64,000 nucleotides of DNA from JBNJFY01 sp051747265. GTDB taxonomy: Bacteria > Bacteroidota > Rhodothermia > Balneolales > Balneolaceae. The stretch covers positions 62,001-126,000 of the forward strand of contig JBNJFY010000007.1 in assembly GCA_051747265.1 (NCBI GenBank). The letters run 5' to 3'. Below the pieces are notes generated by a model. That model searched no databases, had not been told where the DNA came from, and saw only the letters and a program-made list of their open reading frames with translations. Shown one piece after another: positions 53,195 to 61,651 of the stretch. The first letter of the stretch is position 1; every line of letters begins with the position of its first letter. Both the position numbers and the translations under genes were made by a program.

Positions 53195-54448
53195 ATGCAA
53201 CAAGTGGAAGGTGTAGAAGGCGTACGTAAGTCCATAATGGACAATGGACTTAAAGTGGTCACCGAACACATCGAGAGTGTTAAAAGTGTGGCTGTTGGTA
53301 TTTGGGTGAAAACTGGCAGTCGAAATGAATCTGCTGAATTAGCCGGAGTCACTCATTTTTTGGAGCACATGTTATTCAAGGGGACCGAGAACCGATCCTC
53401 CTATGATATTGCCATGAGTATGGAATCGGTGGGAGGCTATTTGAATGCCTTCACATCCTCCGAATACACCTGTTATTATGCACGCTGTCTGAATACGCAA
53501 ATTGATCGTGCATTGGATGTATTAACCGATATGGTTCAACATGCTACATTTCCTGAGGATGAGCTTCAGAAAGAAAAAAAAGTAGTCATCGAAGAGATGA
53601 AGATGTATCGGGACAGTCCCGATGACTATTTGATAGAGCAGTTTAAAAATCAGTTGTTTCCGAATCATCCATTAGGACGACCTATTTTAGGTTTTGAGGA
53701 TACAGTCACTGCTTTTTCCCGAGAAGATCTGTTCCAATATGTGGATGATCGCTACCAACCAGAGAATATCGTGGTAGCCATTGCCGGTGATATTCAACAC
53801 GAACGTGCTTTGGAATTAGTTGGGAATTTATTCAGCACTCATGAAGCCAAAGCCGTGGTTGGAGCTAAGGAAGTTCCAGCCGAATATCAGCAAAGCAAAG
53901 AGGTCTATACAAAAAAAATCCAGCAAACCCACCTCATGCTAGGGCGCCGTGGATTATATGCTGATCATGATGATCGATATAAATTATTACTAGCTAATAC
54001 GGTATTGGGTGGAGGAATGAGTTCTCGTTTGCACCAAAATGTGCGTGAGAAATACGGCTATTGTTATTCCATCCAATCATTCAATCAATCCTATAGTGAT
54101 AGCGGCGTATTCGGTATTTATGTGGGAACCGATGCTGATTATGTGGACCATGTTCGGGAACTTATCGAAACTGAATTAAGCCGATTTAAAGACGAACCGA
54201 TACCCGATCAAGAACTCAGTGAAGCAAAATCACAGCTCAAGGGAAAACTACTCTTATCACAAGAAAACATGAGTAGTCGTATGTCTCGTTTGGCAAAAAG
54301 TGAACTTTATTACGATCGCTATATAACATTGGATGAATTGGTCAGTGAGATCGATCAAGTTTCATCGGAAGAGATACAAGATTTTGCCCAAGAATTTTTT
54401 GATATTAGCCAATTCTCCGAAGGCTTACTAAAACCCGCGGCGTCCTAA
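53195..54448 (+). CDS. M16-family zinc protease (processing-peptidase-like)
   Basis: 417 residues. The inverted zinc motif HFLEHMLFKGT (His54, Glu57, His58) with a downstream glutamate in KEKKVVIEEM, plus the second-half substrate glycine-rich segment VLGGGMSSRLHQNVREKYGYCYS, identify a complete M16B subunit like the bacterial PepR/YmxG, which often follows pnp. It probably degrades small peptides in the cytoplasm; there is no signal peptide. Confidence 0.93.
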   Translation: MQQVEGVEGVRKSIMDNGLKVVTEHIESVKSVAVGIWVKTGSRNESAELAGVTHFLEHMLFKGTENRSSYDIAMSMESVGGYLNAFTSSEYTCYYARCLNTQIDRALDVLTDMVQHATFPEDELQKEKKVVIEEMKMYRDSPDDYLIEQFKNQLFPNHPLGRPILGFEDTVTAFSREDLFQYVDDRYQPENIVVAIAGDIQHERALELVGNLFSTHEAKAVVGAKEVPAEYQQSKEVYTKKIQQTHLMLGRRGLYADHDDRYKLLLANTVLGGGMSSRLHQNVREKYGYCYSIQSFNQSYSDSGVFGIYVGTDADYVDHVRELIETELSRFKDEPIPDQELSEAKSQLKGKLLLSQENMSSRMSRLAKSELYYDRYITLDELVSEIDQVSSEEIQDFAQEFFDISQFSEGLLKPAAS

Positions 54449-54502
54449 CTGGATCCGGTGGATGAACTTAAACTATAATTTGAGACTGACATCTTAATTC
54501 GC

Positions 54503-55999
54503 ATGACCTACATACGTGATCTTTCCGAACTTGAAGACCAGCAGGTAACGCTACACGGATGGGTATATAATTATCGAACCAGTAAGAAACTGTTCTTCCT
54601 GGAATTGCGCGACGGTACGGGAATTTGCCAGTGTATCGTGGCCAAAGATGATGTATCCGAAGAAGTATGGGAGTATGCGAATGAACTGCGACAGGAAAGT
54701 TCACTGACCGTGACCGGTACAGTGAAAAAAGACGATCGCAGTATTGGCGGATACGAATTGCACGTAAGTGACTTGGAGATTATCCAGGTTGCCGAAGATT
54801 ATCCTATTACGCCGAAAGAGCATGGGGTAGAGTTTCTGATGGAGAACCGCCACTTATGGTTGCGAAGCCAGCGACAGTGGGCGGCTATGCGGGTACGCAA
54901 TGAGATTATCTTTGCGATCCATACTTACTTCCAAGAAAACGGTTTCATCCAGATGGATGCGCCCATTTTCACCGGAAACGCAGCGGAAGGAACCACTAAC
55001 TTATTCGAGACCGATTATTTCGATGAAAAAGCCTATCTGACTCAATCCGGTCAGTTATATGGGGAAGCCATGGCCATGGCCCATTCCAAGATTTACACCT
55101 TCGGACCAACATTTCGGGCCGAAAAAAGTAAAACCCGTCGTCATTTGACTGAATTCTGGATGATTGAGCCGGAAATGGCCTTCTATGATCTGGACATGAA
55201 TATGGATCTGGCCGAAGGGATGATGAAATTTATCGTACAACGCGTGCTGGATCGCTGTGAAAACGAGCTTGGTATTCTGGAACGTGATACCACCACGCTT
55301 GAAAAAGCGGTAGAGGGCACCTACAAGCGAATCTCTTACACCGAAGCAGTAGAGCTTCTGACCGGAGATAAAACGGCTCAGATGCTAGATGAAATGGAAG
55401 AGAGTCGGGTTCAAGAGAAACAAGATTTGGCTGCTGAGGAAGAGGAGCTCAAGGCCGAACATGGTCAAGCCAAAAAATGGCGTAAAGCACAGATCGATCA
55501 GTGCTTGAAGGATATCAACAAACGTGTAGATCAAATTGAAGAGGATCTGCGCAATATACCGGATTGGAAGGAGTCCGCGCTTAACTTCGAATGGGGAAGC
55601 GACTTCGGCGGAAGTGATGAAACTATTTTGACCCAACATTTTGATACTCCGATCATGGTGTATGGTTATCCCGCGGAGGTAAAGGCCTTTTATATGAAAC
55701 GCGATCCGGAAGACGAGAAGGTAGCTTTGGCGGTAGATATGCTGGCACCGGAAGGATATGGTGAAATTATTGGAGGCAGTCAAAGGGAAGACGATCTGGA
55801 CGTTTTACTTACTCGTATTAAAGAGCATAATCTCCCCGAAGAGATCTTTAGCTGGTACTTGGATCTACGTAAATACGGATCGGTACCGCACTCTGGCTTT
55901 GGATTGGGCTTAGAACGGACTGTAGCTTGGATCTGTGGGCTCGATCACGTCCGTGAAACTATTCCATTCCCTCGCATGATGGGTCGCTTGCACCCGTGA
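54503..55999 (+). CDS. asnS: Asparaginyl-tRNA synthetase with a coiled-coil insertion
   Basis: 498 residues. OB-fold anticodon-binding domain (LHGWVYNYRTSKKLFFLEL), class II motif 2 (GPTFRAEKSKTRRHLTEFWM) and motif 3 (GFGLGLERTVAWICG) are intact, and the C-terminus RMMGRLHP is standard. Residues about 289-362 are extra compared with E. coli AsnRS: a charged helical segment (EEEELKAEHGQAKKWRKAQ, INKRVDQIEEDL) between motifs 2 and 3. This explains the length excess over the typical 430-467. It charges tRNA-Asn directly, so the organism need not rely on the Asp-tRNA amidation route. Confidence 0.95.
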   Translation: MTYIRDLSELEDQQVTLHGWVYNYRTSKKLFFLELRDGTGICQCIVAKDDVSEEVWEYANELRQESSLTVTGTVKKDDRSIGGYELHVSDLEIIQVAEDYPITPKEHGVEFLMENRHLWLRSQRQWAAMRVRNEIIFAIHTYFQENGFIQMDAPIFTGNAAEGTTNLFETDYFDEKAYLTQSGQLYGEAMAMAHSKIYTFGPTFRAEKSKTRRHLTEFWMIEPEMAFYDLDMNMDLAEGMMKFIVQRVLDRCENELGILERDTTTLEKAVEGTYKRISYTEAVELLTGDKTAQMLDEMEESRVQEKQDLAAEEEELKAEHGQAKKWRKAQIDQCLKDINKRVDQIEEDLRNIPDWKESALNFEWGSDFGGSDETILTQHFDTPIMVYGYPAEVKAFYMKRDPEDEKVALAVDMLAPEGYGEIIGGSQREDDLDVLLTRIKEHNLPEEIFSWYLDLRKYGSVPHSGFGLGLERTVAWICGLDHVRETIPFPRMMGRLHP

Positions 56000-56007
56000 T
56001 GTAGGGC

Positions 56008-56142
56008 GTTAGTTATAGGTTATTAGTTATTAGGAACTAGTTGCCGAGATTACGTTTTTTGCTAAGTGCTCAAGTAATCGGTAAACCGAGCTTTTATGTA
56101 AAAAAATACTCTTAGTCCCTAATAACTATTAACTAATAACCT
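56008..56142. repeat. Inverted pair of heptamer (TTAGTTA-type) repeats after asnS
   Basis: The left arm (56008-56040) reads as seven-base units related to GTTATTA; the right arm (56111-56142) is its reverse complement with one extra unit (GTTAATA in reverse complement). The 70 bases between hold a T6 run and no ORF. The unit-length difference between arms points to slippage by whole heptamers. Confidence 0.75.
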
Positions 56143-56219
56143 GATATTTAAGCCCATGATGTCAGTTATTTAAAATCATAATTTTTGAAACGAAGTTTAA
56201 ATCTAACTCCAACACCCGC

Positions 56220-57266
56220 TTGCCTAAAAAAACCAGTATAGAACTTTATTCTGAAGTAAAGCAATCTCTGGAACAAGGAGAGGTCGCCCCAGTATATGTA
56301 TTCTGGGCGGAGGAAGAGTTTCTGGTTGATCAATTGCAGGACAAGGTCACGGGACTGGTTCCACCCGAGCAACGTGATTTTAATTACGATCTGTTGTATG
56401 GCCAGGATGTCACGGTCAACCGGGTACTGGATATTGCTCGTAGTTTCCCCATGATGGCTGATCGTCGGGTGGTAATCGTTCGCGACTACCATCAACTGCG
56501 ATCCAATAGTGGGGAAGGAGAGCTCAATGATTTTATCAATTACTTTGAGCAGCCCAATCCCAGTACGGTGCTGGTATTAATCGATGCTAAGAAACCCAAT
56601 GGCAACACCAAATTTGGAAGAGCGCTTCGAAAGAAATCGGTCTCTTATTTAAAGTTTAAGGAAATACCAGATTATCGGTTGCCCGATTGGGTGGCCGAGT
56701 GGGCCCGGATGCAATTTGGTAAGAAATTACACCCCGAGGCCGCTCAACTTTTAGTACAGTCTGTAGGGAACTCACTACAATTATTATCTACAGAATTGGA
56801 CAAACTGTGTACTTTTAAGGACACTTCCGATCAGCTTACCAAATCGGACGTGAAAGAAATAATCGGCGTTTATCGCGAGTATGACATCTTTGAGCTAAAA
56901 GATGCCCTCCTAAACCGCGATTTAAACCAAACCCTGTTCATCGCGGAACAGATGTTGCAGCTATCTAAGTCGGACACGGGAGAAGTAATAAAAACCGTGG
57001 GGTTCTTTTATAGCTTGTTTAGCAACATTTGGCAGATACAGCATCTGCGGCGTAAAGGCATGGGACAATCCCAAGTTCAAGAAGCGTTAGGAATTCGAAA
57101 TTCCTGGTACTTCAAAAACTTGTGGAAAGATGCCTCTCGCTTTAAATACGCTGAACTGCCTCGCATTTTCGATGCTCTCTTAGACGCTGACATGGCGGCT
57201 AAGGGCGTCGGCAAGCTAGATCCCGCTTCTATACTTCTTCTGATGATTCGCCGCATAATCGGCTAA
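56220..57266 (+). CDS. holA: DNA polymerase III delta subunit
   Basis: 348 residues from a TTG start (no better Met; PKKTSIELYSEVKQSLEQ follows). The delta clamp-loader features are PVYVFWAEEEFLVDQLQDKV, FPMMADRRVVIVRDYHQL, LVLIDAKKPNGNTKFGRAL and the C-terminal FDALLDADMAAKGVGKLDPASI. Delta opens the beta clamp during loading onto DNA. The nearby heptamer repeats lie in its upstream region. Confidence 0.93.
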   Translation: MPKKTSIELYSEVKQSLEQGEVAPVYVFWAEEEFLVDQLQDKVTGLVPPEQRDFNYDLLYGQDVTVNRVLDIARSFPMMADRRVVIVRDYHQLRSNSGEGELNDFINYFEQPNPSTVLVLIDAKKPNGNTKFGRALRKKSVSYLKFKEIPDYRLPDWVAEWARMQFGKKLHPEAAQLLVQSVGNSLQLLSTELDKLCTFKDTSDQLTKSDVKEIIGVYREYDIFELKDALLNRDLNQTLFIAEQMLQLSKSDTGEVIKTVGFFYSLFSNIWQIQHLRRKGMGQSQVQEALGIRNSWYFKNLWKDASRFKYAELPRIFDALLDADMAAKGVGKLDPASILLLMIRRIIG

Positions 57267-57334
57267 TCGCTGTCCCGGATTGATGGTCTCGATCCGATAG
57301 CATTAACATCAGAATAAAAACAGGGAAATAGGTT

Positions 57335-57940
57335 ATGTCTGGTAAGAAAGCTACTAATGTGTCGAAGATGTCTGACGAAGATTTAATGGAGCTGTTCCAA
57401 GGGGATTATGAACCGGCTTTCAATGAATTAGTGAAACGTTATCAGGATCGTGTTCACAATTTCATTTATCGCTATACGCACAATCATCAGGATTGCGAGG
57501 ATATCGTTCAGGAGACGTTTCTCCGGGTATATCGAAGTCGTCATTCCTACGAACGCATCGCGCGATTTTCTACCTGGCTGTATACCATCGCCATCAACTT
57601 GGCTAAGAGCCATTACAAGAAGAAAAAGCGCATGACCAAAGTATCCATGCACAAAGATCCTTCGGATCCGACCGATTTTGAGATTGTACTGTCTGATGAG
57701 GGCTTGACTCCAGATGAAGTACTACATGAAAAGTTGTGTGTACAGGAAGTAGAAAAGGCGTTGGAAGAGATTCCCGAAGATTTCCGAGAAGTGGTTATTT
57801 TGCGAGATTTACAGCAACTGACCTATGAAGAGATCGCCGATATTACCGATCTTCCCATGGGTACGGTGAAGTCACGAATTAACCGCGGACGATCCAAATT
57901 GCAGGACAAAGTAGGTTCTTACGTTTACGCGGAACATTAG
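57335..57940 (+). CDS. ECF (sigma-E type) RNA polymerase sigma factor
   Basis: 201 residues. Region 2 (FNELVKRYQDRVHNFIYRYT, then DCEDIVQETFLRVYR, RFSTWLYTIAINLAKSHYK) and region 4 (EKALEEIPEDFREVVILRDL, EEIADITDLPMGTVKSRINR) are present. ECF factors recruit polymerase to stress-response promoters. The small membrane protein that follows after 60 bases is the likely anti-sigma factor, so the two probably form a signalling pair. Confidence 0.93.
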   Translation: MSGKKATNVSKMSDEDLMELFQGDYEPAFNELVKRYQDRVHNFIYRYTHNHQDCEDIVQETFLRVYRSRHSYERIARFSTWLYTIAINLAKSHYKKKKRMTKVSMHKDPSDPTDFEIVLSDEGLTPDEVLHEKLCVQEVEKALEEIPEDFREVVILRDLQQLTYEEIADITDLPMGTVKSRINRGRSKLQDKVGSYVYAEH

Positions 57941-58000
57941 TGTCCAAATGCCGTTAAATTACTGTACATCAAGACGCTAATCTTTCGTTATGCAACTACC

Positions 58001-58360
58001 ATGAGCAATTATCGGCAGGACCTGGACCCAGTTATCGAGGAATACATCTGTGACTATGTAGATGATACCATGGATCCTGCCATCGCGGAAGTGTTTGAGG
58101 AATACCTCGATGATAATGAAGAGGTTAGAGCCTATGTGGAAGCCAGCAAGAGAGGCAAGGGTTTTTTGCAACAACTATCGTTTATGAGTTTATCGACCCC
58201 AGAGAAGTTTGGGCAAGAGCTAGAGGATAAAATTAAGCTGGAGCAGCAGTTAGATCGTCTGGAACAAAACTTTAGTGCTTCCACTCATACGGGGACAATA
58301 GTATTATCCATAGGCTTGATTATAGCACTGTTATTAGGTGGGTCGGCGATACTACTTTGA
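58001..58360 (+). CDS. Putative membrane-anchored anti-sigma factor without zinc motif
   Basis: 119 residues: a soluble acidic N-terminus with IEEYICDYVDDTMDPAIAEV followed by VFEEYLDDNEEVRAYVEA, then a helical linker and one C-terminal membrane helix (TIVLSIGLIIALLLGGSAIL). The arrangement (small, next to an ECF sigma, single TM) is that of zf-HC2-type anti-sigma factors, but the HxxxCxxC zinc site is absent; there is only one cysteine (near residue 17). Topology is cytoplasmic domain then membrane with virtually no periplasmic part, so release would need an intramembrane or cytoplasmic signal. Confidence 0.7.
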   Translation: MSNYRQDLDPVIEEYICDYVDDTMDPAIAEVFEEYLDDNEEVRAYVEASKRGKGFLQQLSFMSLSTPEKFGQELEDKIKLEQQLDRLEQNFSASTHTGTIVLSIGLIIALLLGGSAILL

Positions 58361-58499
58361 TTGCGTATATATTATTCTGGAACCGTAGCATAACAAAAGT
58401 ATCCGGAAGCTCCCCAAAAAATGGAGAGAGTGAGTGATGCATATCAATAAAGCCTTCTGATCAGCAATTCGCTAACACTCCGTAACTCCGGACGGTACA

Positions 58500-60488
58500 T
58501 TAATAGGACAGAAGCTGATCCAGCTTTTCACCGAGTCGAAAATTGGCTAAGTAGCCCTGTTCCAGGTTTGGATTGGTAGGCACAGGGGTATCCAACGATG
58601 AGCAACGGATAACCGGAGCATCCAGGTACTCAAAACAATGCTCACTGATCCAGGCAGACAACTCGCTAGCTGGGCCCATGGTTTGGGATGGTTCCTGCAG
58701 CAGTAACACTTTATTGGTCTTGCTGACACTTCGCTCAATGGTTTCCCAGTCAATAGGAGAGAGGCATCGCAAATCCACGACCTCAATATCTTCTGGTCGT
58801 TTCTCAGCTTCCTCCATTGCCCAGTGAACACCCATACCGTAGGTCAGGATGGTGGCATCAGAACCTTCACGGTGTACCTTAGCTTTACCCAAAGGTTCTA
58901 TGTAAGCTTGATCGAAGGTTTCCCGTTTAAGACTGCGATATAATTTCTTGTGTTCAAATATGAGAACCGGATTCGGATCGTAAAGAGCGTTGTAGGTCAA
59001 TTGCATCGCATCTTCCACGGTCGCAGGTACCAATATTTTCAATCCGGGGTGTTGCATGAACCAACCTTCCGGCGATTGCGAGTGAAAAGGCCCTGCGCCC
59101 ACTCCCGCGCCATGGGGAGCTCGAATGGTGAGATTTAATGGAGGCATCCAGCGGTAGCGACCTTTGGAAAGGTTGTTCACAATCTGGTTGTAACCGCAAG
59201 AAATGAAATCGGCAAACTGCATTTCGACTACCGGTTTGTAGCCTTCCAGCGCCAACCCGATCGCCGCACCAATAGCACCGGATTCAATAATAGGGGTGTT
59301 TCGGACGCGATCAGCACCATAGCGTTCCAGAAAGCCTTCGGTAACTTTAAATACCCCACCGTATTCAGCGATGTCCTGACCCATAATCAAGAAGCGCTCA
59401 TCTTCATCAAAGGCTTGTTGAAGACCGGCTTGGATGGCATCAATATGGCGTTTTTCGCTCTTAGTTTCAGAAGTGAGCGCTACATTGGCCGTAGAGGCGG
59501 GCGTATCATTATCAGCCCAGACCGCTGCAGTTTCTCGTTGTATATCAAAGGTGGGATCATCCGCATCTAAGGCTTTATCCAGCTCTTCTCTGAATAGTTG
59601 ATCAACTTGCTCTCGTTGTTCATCCAGTTCATCAAAAGACTGAATGTACTTGCGTTTCTTCAACCATTTTTCATAACGCAGGATAGGATCTTTGCGCCCC
59701 CATTCCTTGAAATATTCATCGGGCACATAAAAAGTTCCCGAAGCTTCCTCATGTCCCCGCATACGGAAGGTTTTAGCTTCAATAAATACTGGCCCCGCCG
59801 TTAATGCATGTTCTCGGGCTTCCCGCACGGTTTTGATAACTTCGAAGATGTCATTGCCATCAATTTTATAACCTTCAATCCCATAACCGTCAGCACGATC
59901 TACTAAATCGTCACAGGCATATTGATCATCAATAGGAGTAGAGAGGCCGTAACCATTATTTTCGATCATGAAGATCACCGGTAAGTTCCAAACCGCAGCC
60001 AAATTGATCGCTTCATGAAAGTCGCCTTCACTGGTAGCGCCATCACCGCAGAAACTAAGCGCCACACTTTGTTCCCCTTTCAATTGTTTGGCCAAACCTA
60101 ATCCATCCGCAATGGGCATAGTGGCAGCCAGATGGGAAATCATCCCTACGATATTCTTCTCCGGGATACCAAAATGAAAAGAGCGTTCCCGACCTCGGGA
60201 AAATCCGTCCTTTTTCACCAACAACTGGCAAAACAATTTATACAGGGAAACTTCCCGCGTGGTAAATACGCCTAAATTTCGGTGCATAGGCAAAATGTAA
60301 TCTTCATCTTGCAAAGCAATGGTCGCACCCACTGCTATTGCTTCCTGACCAATACCACTGAACCATTTACTGATTTTATTTTGCCGCAGCAGTTTCAGCA
60401 TGCGTTCTTCAATGCGACGAGGGAGCAGGAGGGATCGATACGTTGAAAATGCTTCCTCGCTGGTAGATTGCTTTGAAAATTTTATCAT
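58500..60488 (-). CDS. Fused E1 alpha-beta of branched-chain 2-oxoacid dehydrogenase
   Basis: 662 residues. The alpha part (1-325) has the thiamine diphosphate motif CGDGATSEGDFHEAIN ending in IENNGYGLST, and FRMRGHEEASG. The beta part (345-662) has the E1-beta start RHIDAIQAGLQQAF, MGQDIAEYGGVFKVTEGF, RAPHGAGVGAGPFHSQSPEG and IEVVDLRCLSPIDWE. The two are separate polypeptides in most bacteria. In FCB genomes the fusion is common. It decarboxylates branched-chain 2-oxoacids (possibly pyruvate) and hands the acyl group to E2, which is not in the window. Confidence 0.92.
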   Translation of the reverse strand: MIKFSKQSTSEEAFSTYRSLLLPRRIEERMLKLLRQNKISKWFSGIGQEAIAVGATIALQDEDYILPMHRNLGVFTTREVSLYKLFCQLLVKKDGFSRGRERSFHFGIPEKNIVGMISHLAATMPIADGLGLAKQLKGEQSVALSFCGDGATSEGDFHEAINLAAVWNLPVIFMIENNGYGLSTPIDDQYACDDLVDRADGYGIEGYKIDGNDIFEVIKTVREAREHALTAGPVFIEAKTFRMRGHEEASGTFYVPDEYFKEWGRKDPILRYEKWLKKRKYIQSFDELDEQREQVDQLFREELDKALDADDPTFDIQRETAAVWADNDTPASTANVALTSETKSEKRHIDAIQAGLQQAFDEDERFLIMGQDIAEYGGVFKVTEGFLERYGADRVRNTPIIESGAIGAAIGLALEGYKPVVEMQFADFISCGYNQIVNNLSKGRYRWMPPLNLTIRAPHGAGVGAGPFHSQSPEGWFMQHPGLKILVPATVEDAMQLTYNALYDPNPVLIFEHKKLYRSLKRETFDQAYIEPLGKAKVHREGSDATILTYGMGVHWAMEEAEKRPEDIEVVDLRCLSPIDWETIERSVSKTNKVLLLQEPSQTMGPASELSAWISEHCFEYLDAPVIRCSSLDTPVPTNPNLEQGYLANFRLGEKLDQLLSY

Positions 60489-60596
60489 GCGGGGGATAAA
60501 GAAATATGTAAATTTGAAATTCGTTGTTTGTCAAATAAGCGTTTGGCTACGGAACGAAGATACCCGACCGATTGCTGTACACATACTAAATGAATG

Positions 60597-60626
60597 TTGG
60601 AGTATACGGTTTACAACGTTTATAAT
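60597..60626 (+). promoter_or_regulatory. Candidate promoter of the polyamine operon
   Basis: TTGGAG (60597-60602), an 18-base spacer and a perfect TATAAT (60621-60626), 58 bases before the speD ATG. Resembles a sigma-70 promoter; many Bacteroidota instead use TAnnTTTG, so this assignment is tentative. Confidence 0.4.
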
Positions 60627-60684
60627 CGATGGGTAATCTTGCTTCCAATTAGTAAACATTTAAAAAGGTAGAGGTTATGAACAT

Positions 60685-61095
60685 ATGCAAGCGTTAGGTC
60701 GGCAAATATTGGTCGAGTTTTATGATTGTGACGCGGAAATTTTGAATGATGTGGAGCGTGTTGAGCAAGTGATGTTACAAGCTACGCGCGCATCAAAAGC
60801 CAATATTATCTCTCATAATTTTCACAAATTCAGTCCGCACGGAGTGAGCGGAGTGGTCGTCATTGCTGAATCACATGTAGCCATTCACAGTTGGCCGGAA
60901 TACAATTATGCTGCGGTAGATATATTTACCTGTGGCGAAACCATCGACCCATGGGTAATCCAGGAAGTCTTAAAAGAGGAATTGCATTCGGAAACTGTTT
61001 CCAGTATGGAGATGAAACGGGGACTATTTAAAATGGAACCTGGACACACTTTACTATTCAAACCTGAAAATGCGGAAGCTCCGAAAGCGGTGTAA
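60685..61095 (+). CDS. speD: S-adenosylmethionine decarboxylase (short bacterial type)
   Basis: 136 residues. It decarboxylates SAM to supply aminopropyl groups. The self-cleavage site VIAESHVAIHSWPEY (Glu62-Ser63) that creates the pyruvoyl cofactor is intact, with the proton-donor cysteine in DIFTCGETIDPW (Cys83). Length and motif match the class of Thermotoga, Bacillus and Aquifex SpeD/SpeH. It heads the polyamine operon; gaps to pdaD and speE are 35 bases each. Confidence 0.95.
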   Translation: MQALGRQILVEFYDCDAEILNDVERVEQVMLQATRASKANIISHNFHKFSPHGVSGVVVIAESHVAIHSWPEYNYAAVDIFTCGETIDPWVIQEVLKEELHSETVSSMEMKRGLFKMEPGHTLLFKPENAEAPKAV

Positions 61096-61130
61096 ACTCA
61101 TTCTCAACTCATTATTTTAGATTTTAAAAT

Positions 61131-61616
61131 ATGTTCAATTCCAATCTGATGGTTCGTACCCCGAATGCATTTGCCCTGGTGCGTGGAGCCGCGGAAGGTC
61201 CCCAACCGTTGAATGCCTTTGATAATGCATTGATGAATGCGGGCATTGGGGATACCAACTTAGTTAAAATGAGTAGTATCTTACCCCCGGGAGCATCTCA
61301 AGTAGCTCAGTTTAATCTTCCTATGGGGGGGCTTGTACCTGTGGCTTATGCGTCCATTGAACGCCAACAACCGGGAATGCTTATTTCATCGGCTGTGGCG
61401 GTGGGGATTCCCAAGGATCCGAGTCAATCGGGAGTAATCATGGAACATCACGGGGTTAAATCACTGGATGATTCGGAAACAATTGTTCGCCAGATGGTTA
61501 AAGATGCTTTTGATTATCGAAATCGGCCCTTAATGGAGATTCAGTCCATTGGGATCGAGCATACGGTGGAACGGTGTGGCGCGGCCTTTGCAGCTGTTGT
61601 TTTGTGGTACATTTAA
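61131..61616 (+). CDS. pdaD: Pyruvoyl-dependent arginine decarboxylase
   Basis: 161 residues. The self-cleavage site LVKMSSILPPG (Ser48-Ser49) and HHGVKSLDDSETIVRQMVKDAF, EIQSIGIEHTVERCGAAFAA fit the PvlArgDC family. It turns arginine into agmatine without PLP. This type is found in Archaea, Chlamydia and some FCB bacteria. It sits between speD and speE, which makes agmatine the polyamine entry point here. No agmatinase is in the window. Confidence 0.93.
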   Translation: MFNSNLMVRTPNAFALVRGAAEGPQPLNAFDNALMNAGIGDTNLVKMSSILPPGASQVAQFNLPMGGLVPVAYASIERQQPGMLISSAVAVGIPKDPSQSGVIMEHHGVKSLDDSETIVRQMVKDAFDYRNRPLMEIQSIGIEHTVERCGAAFAAVVLWYI

Positions 61617-61651
61617 ATTTCAATTGCTAAACGTCTGAGTTTGTAGTTAGT

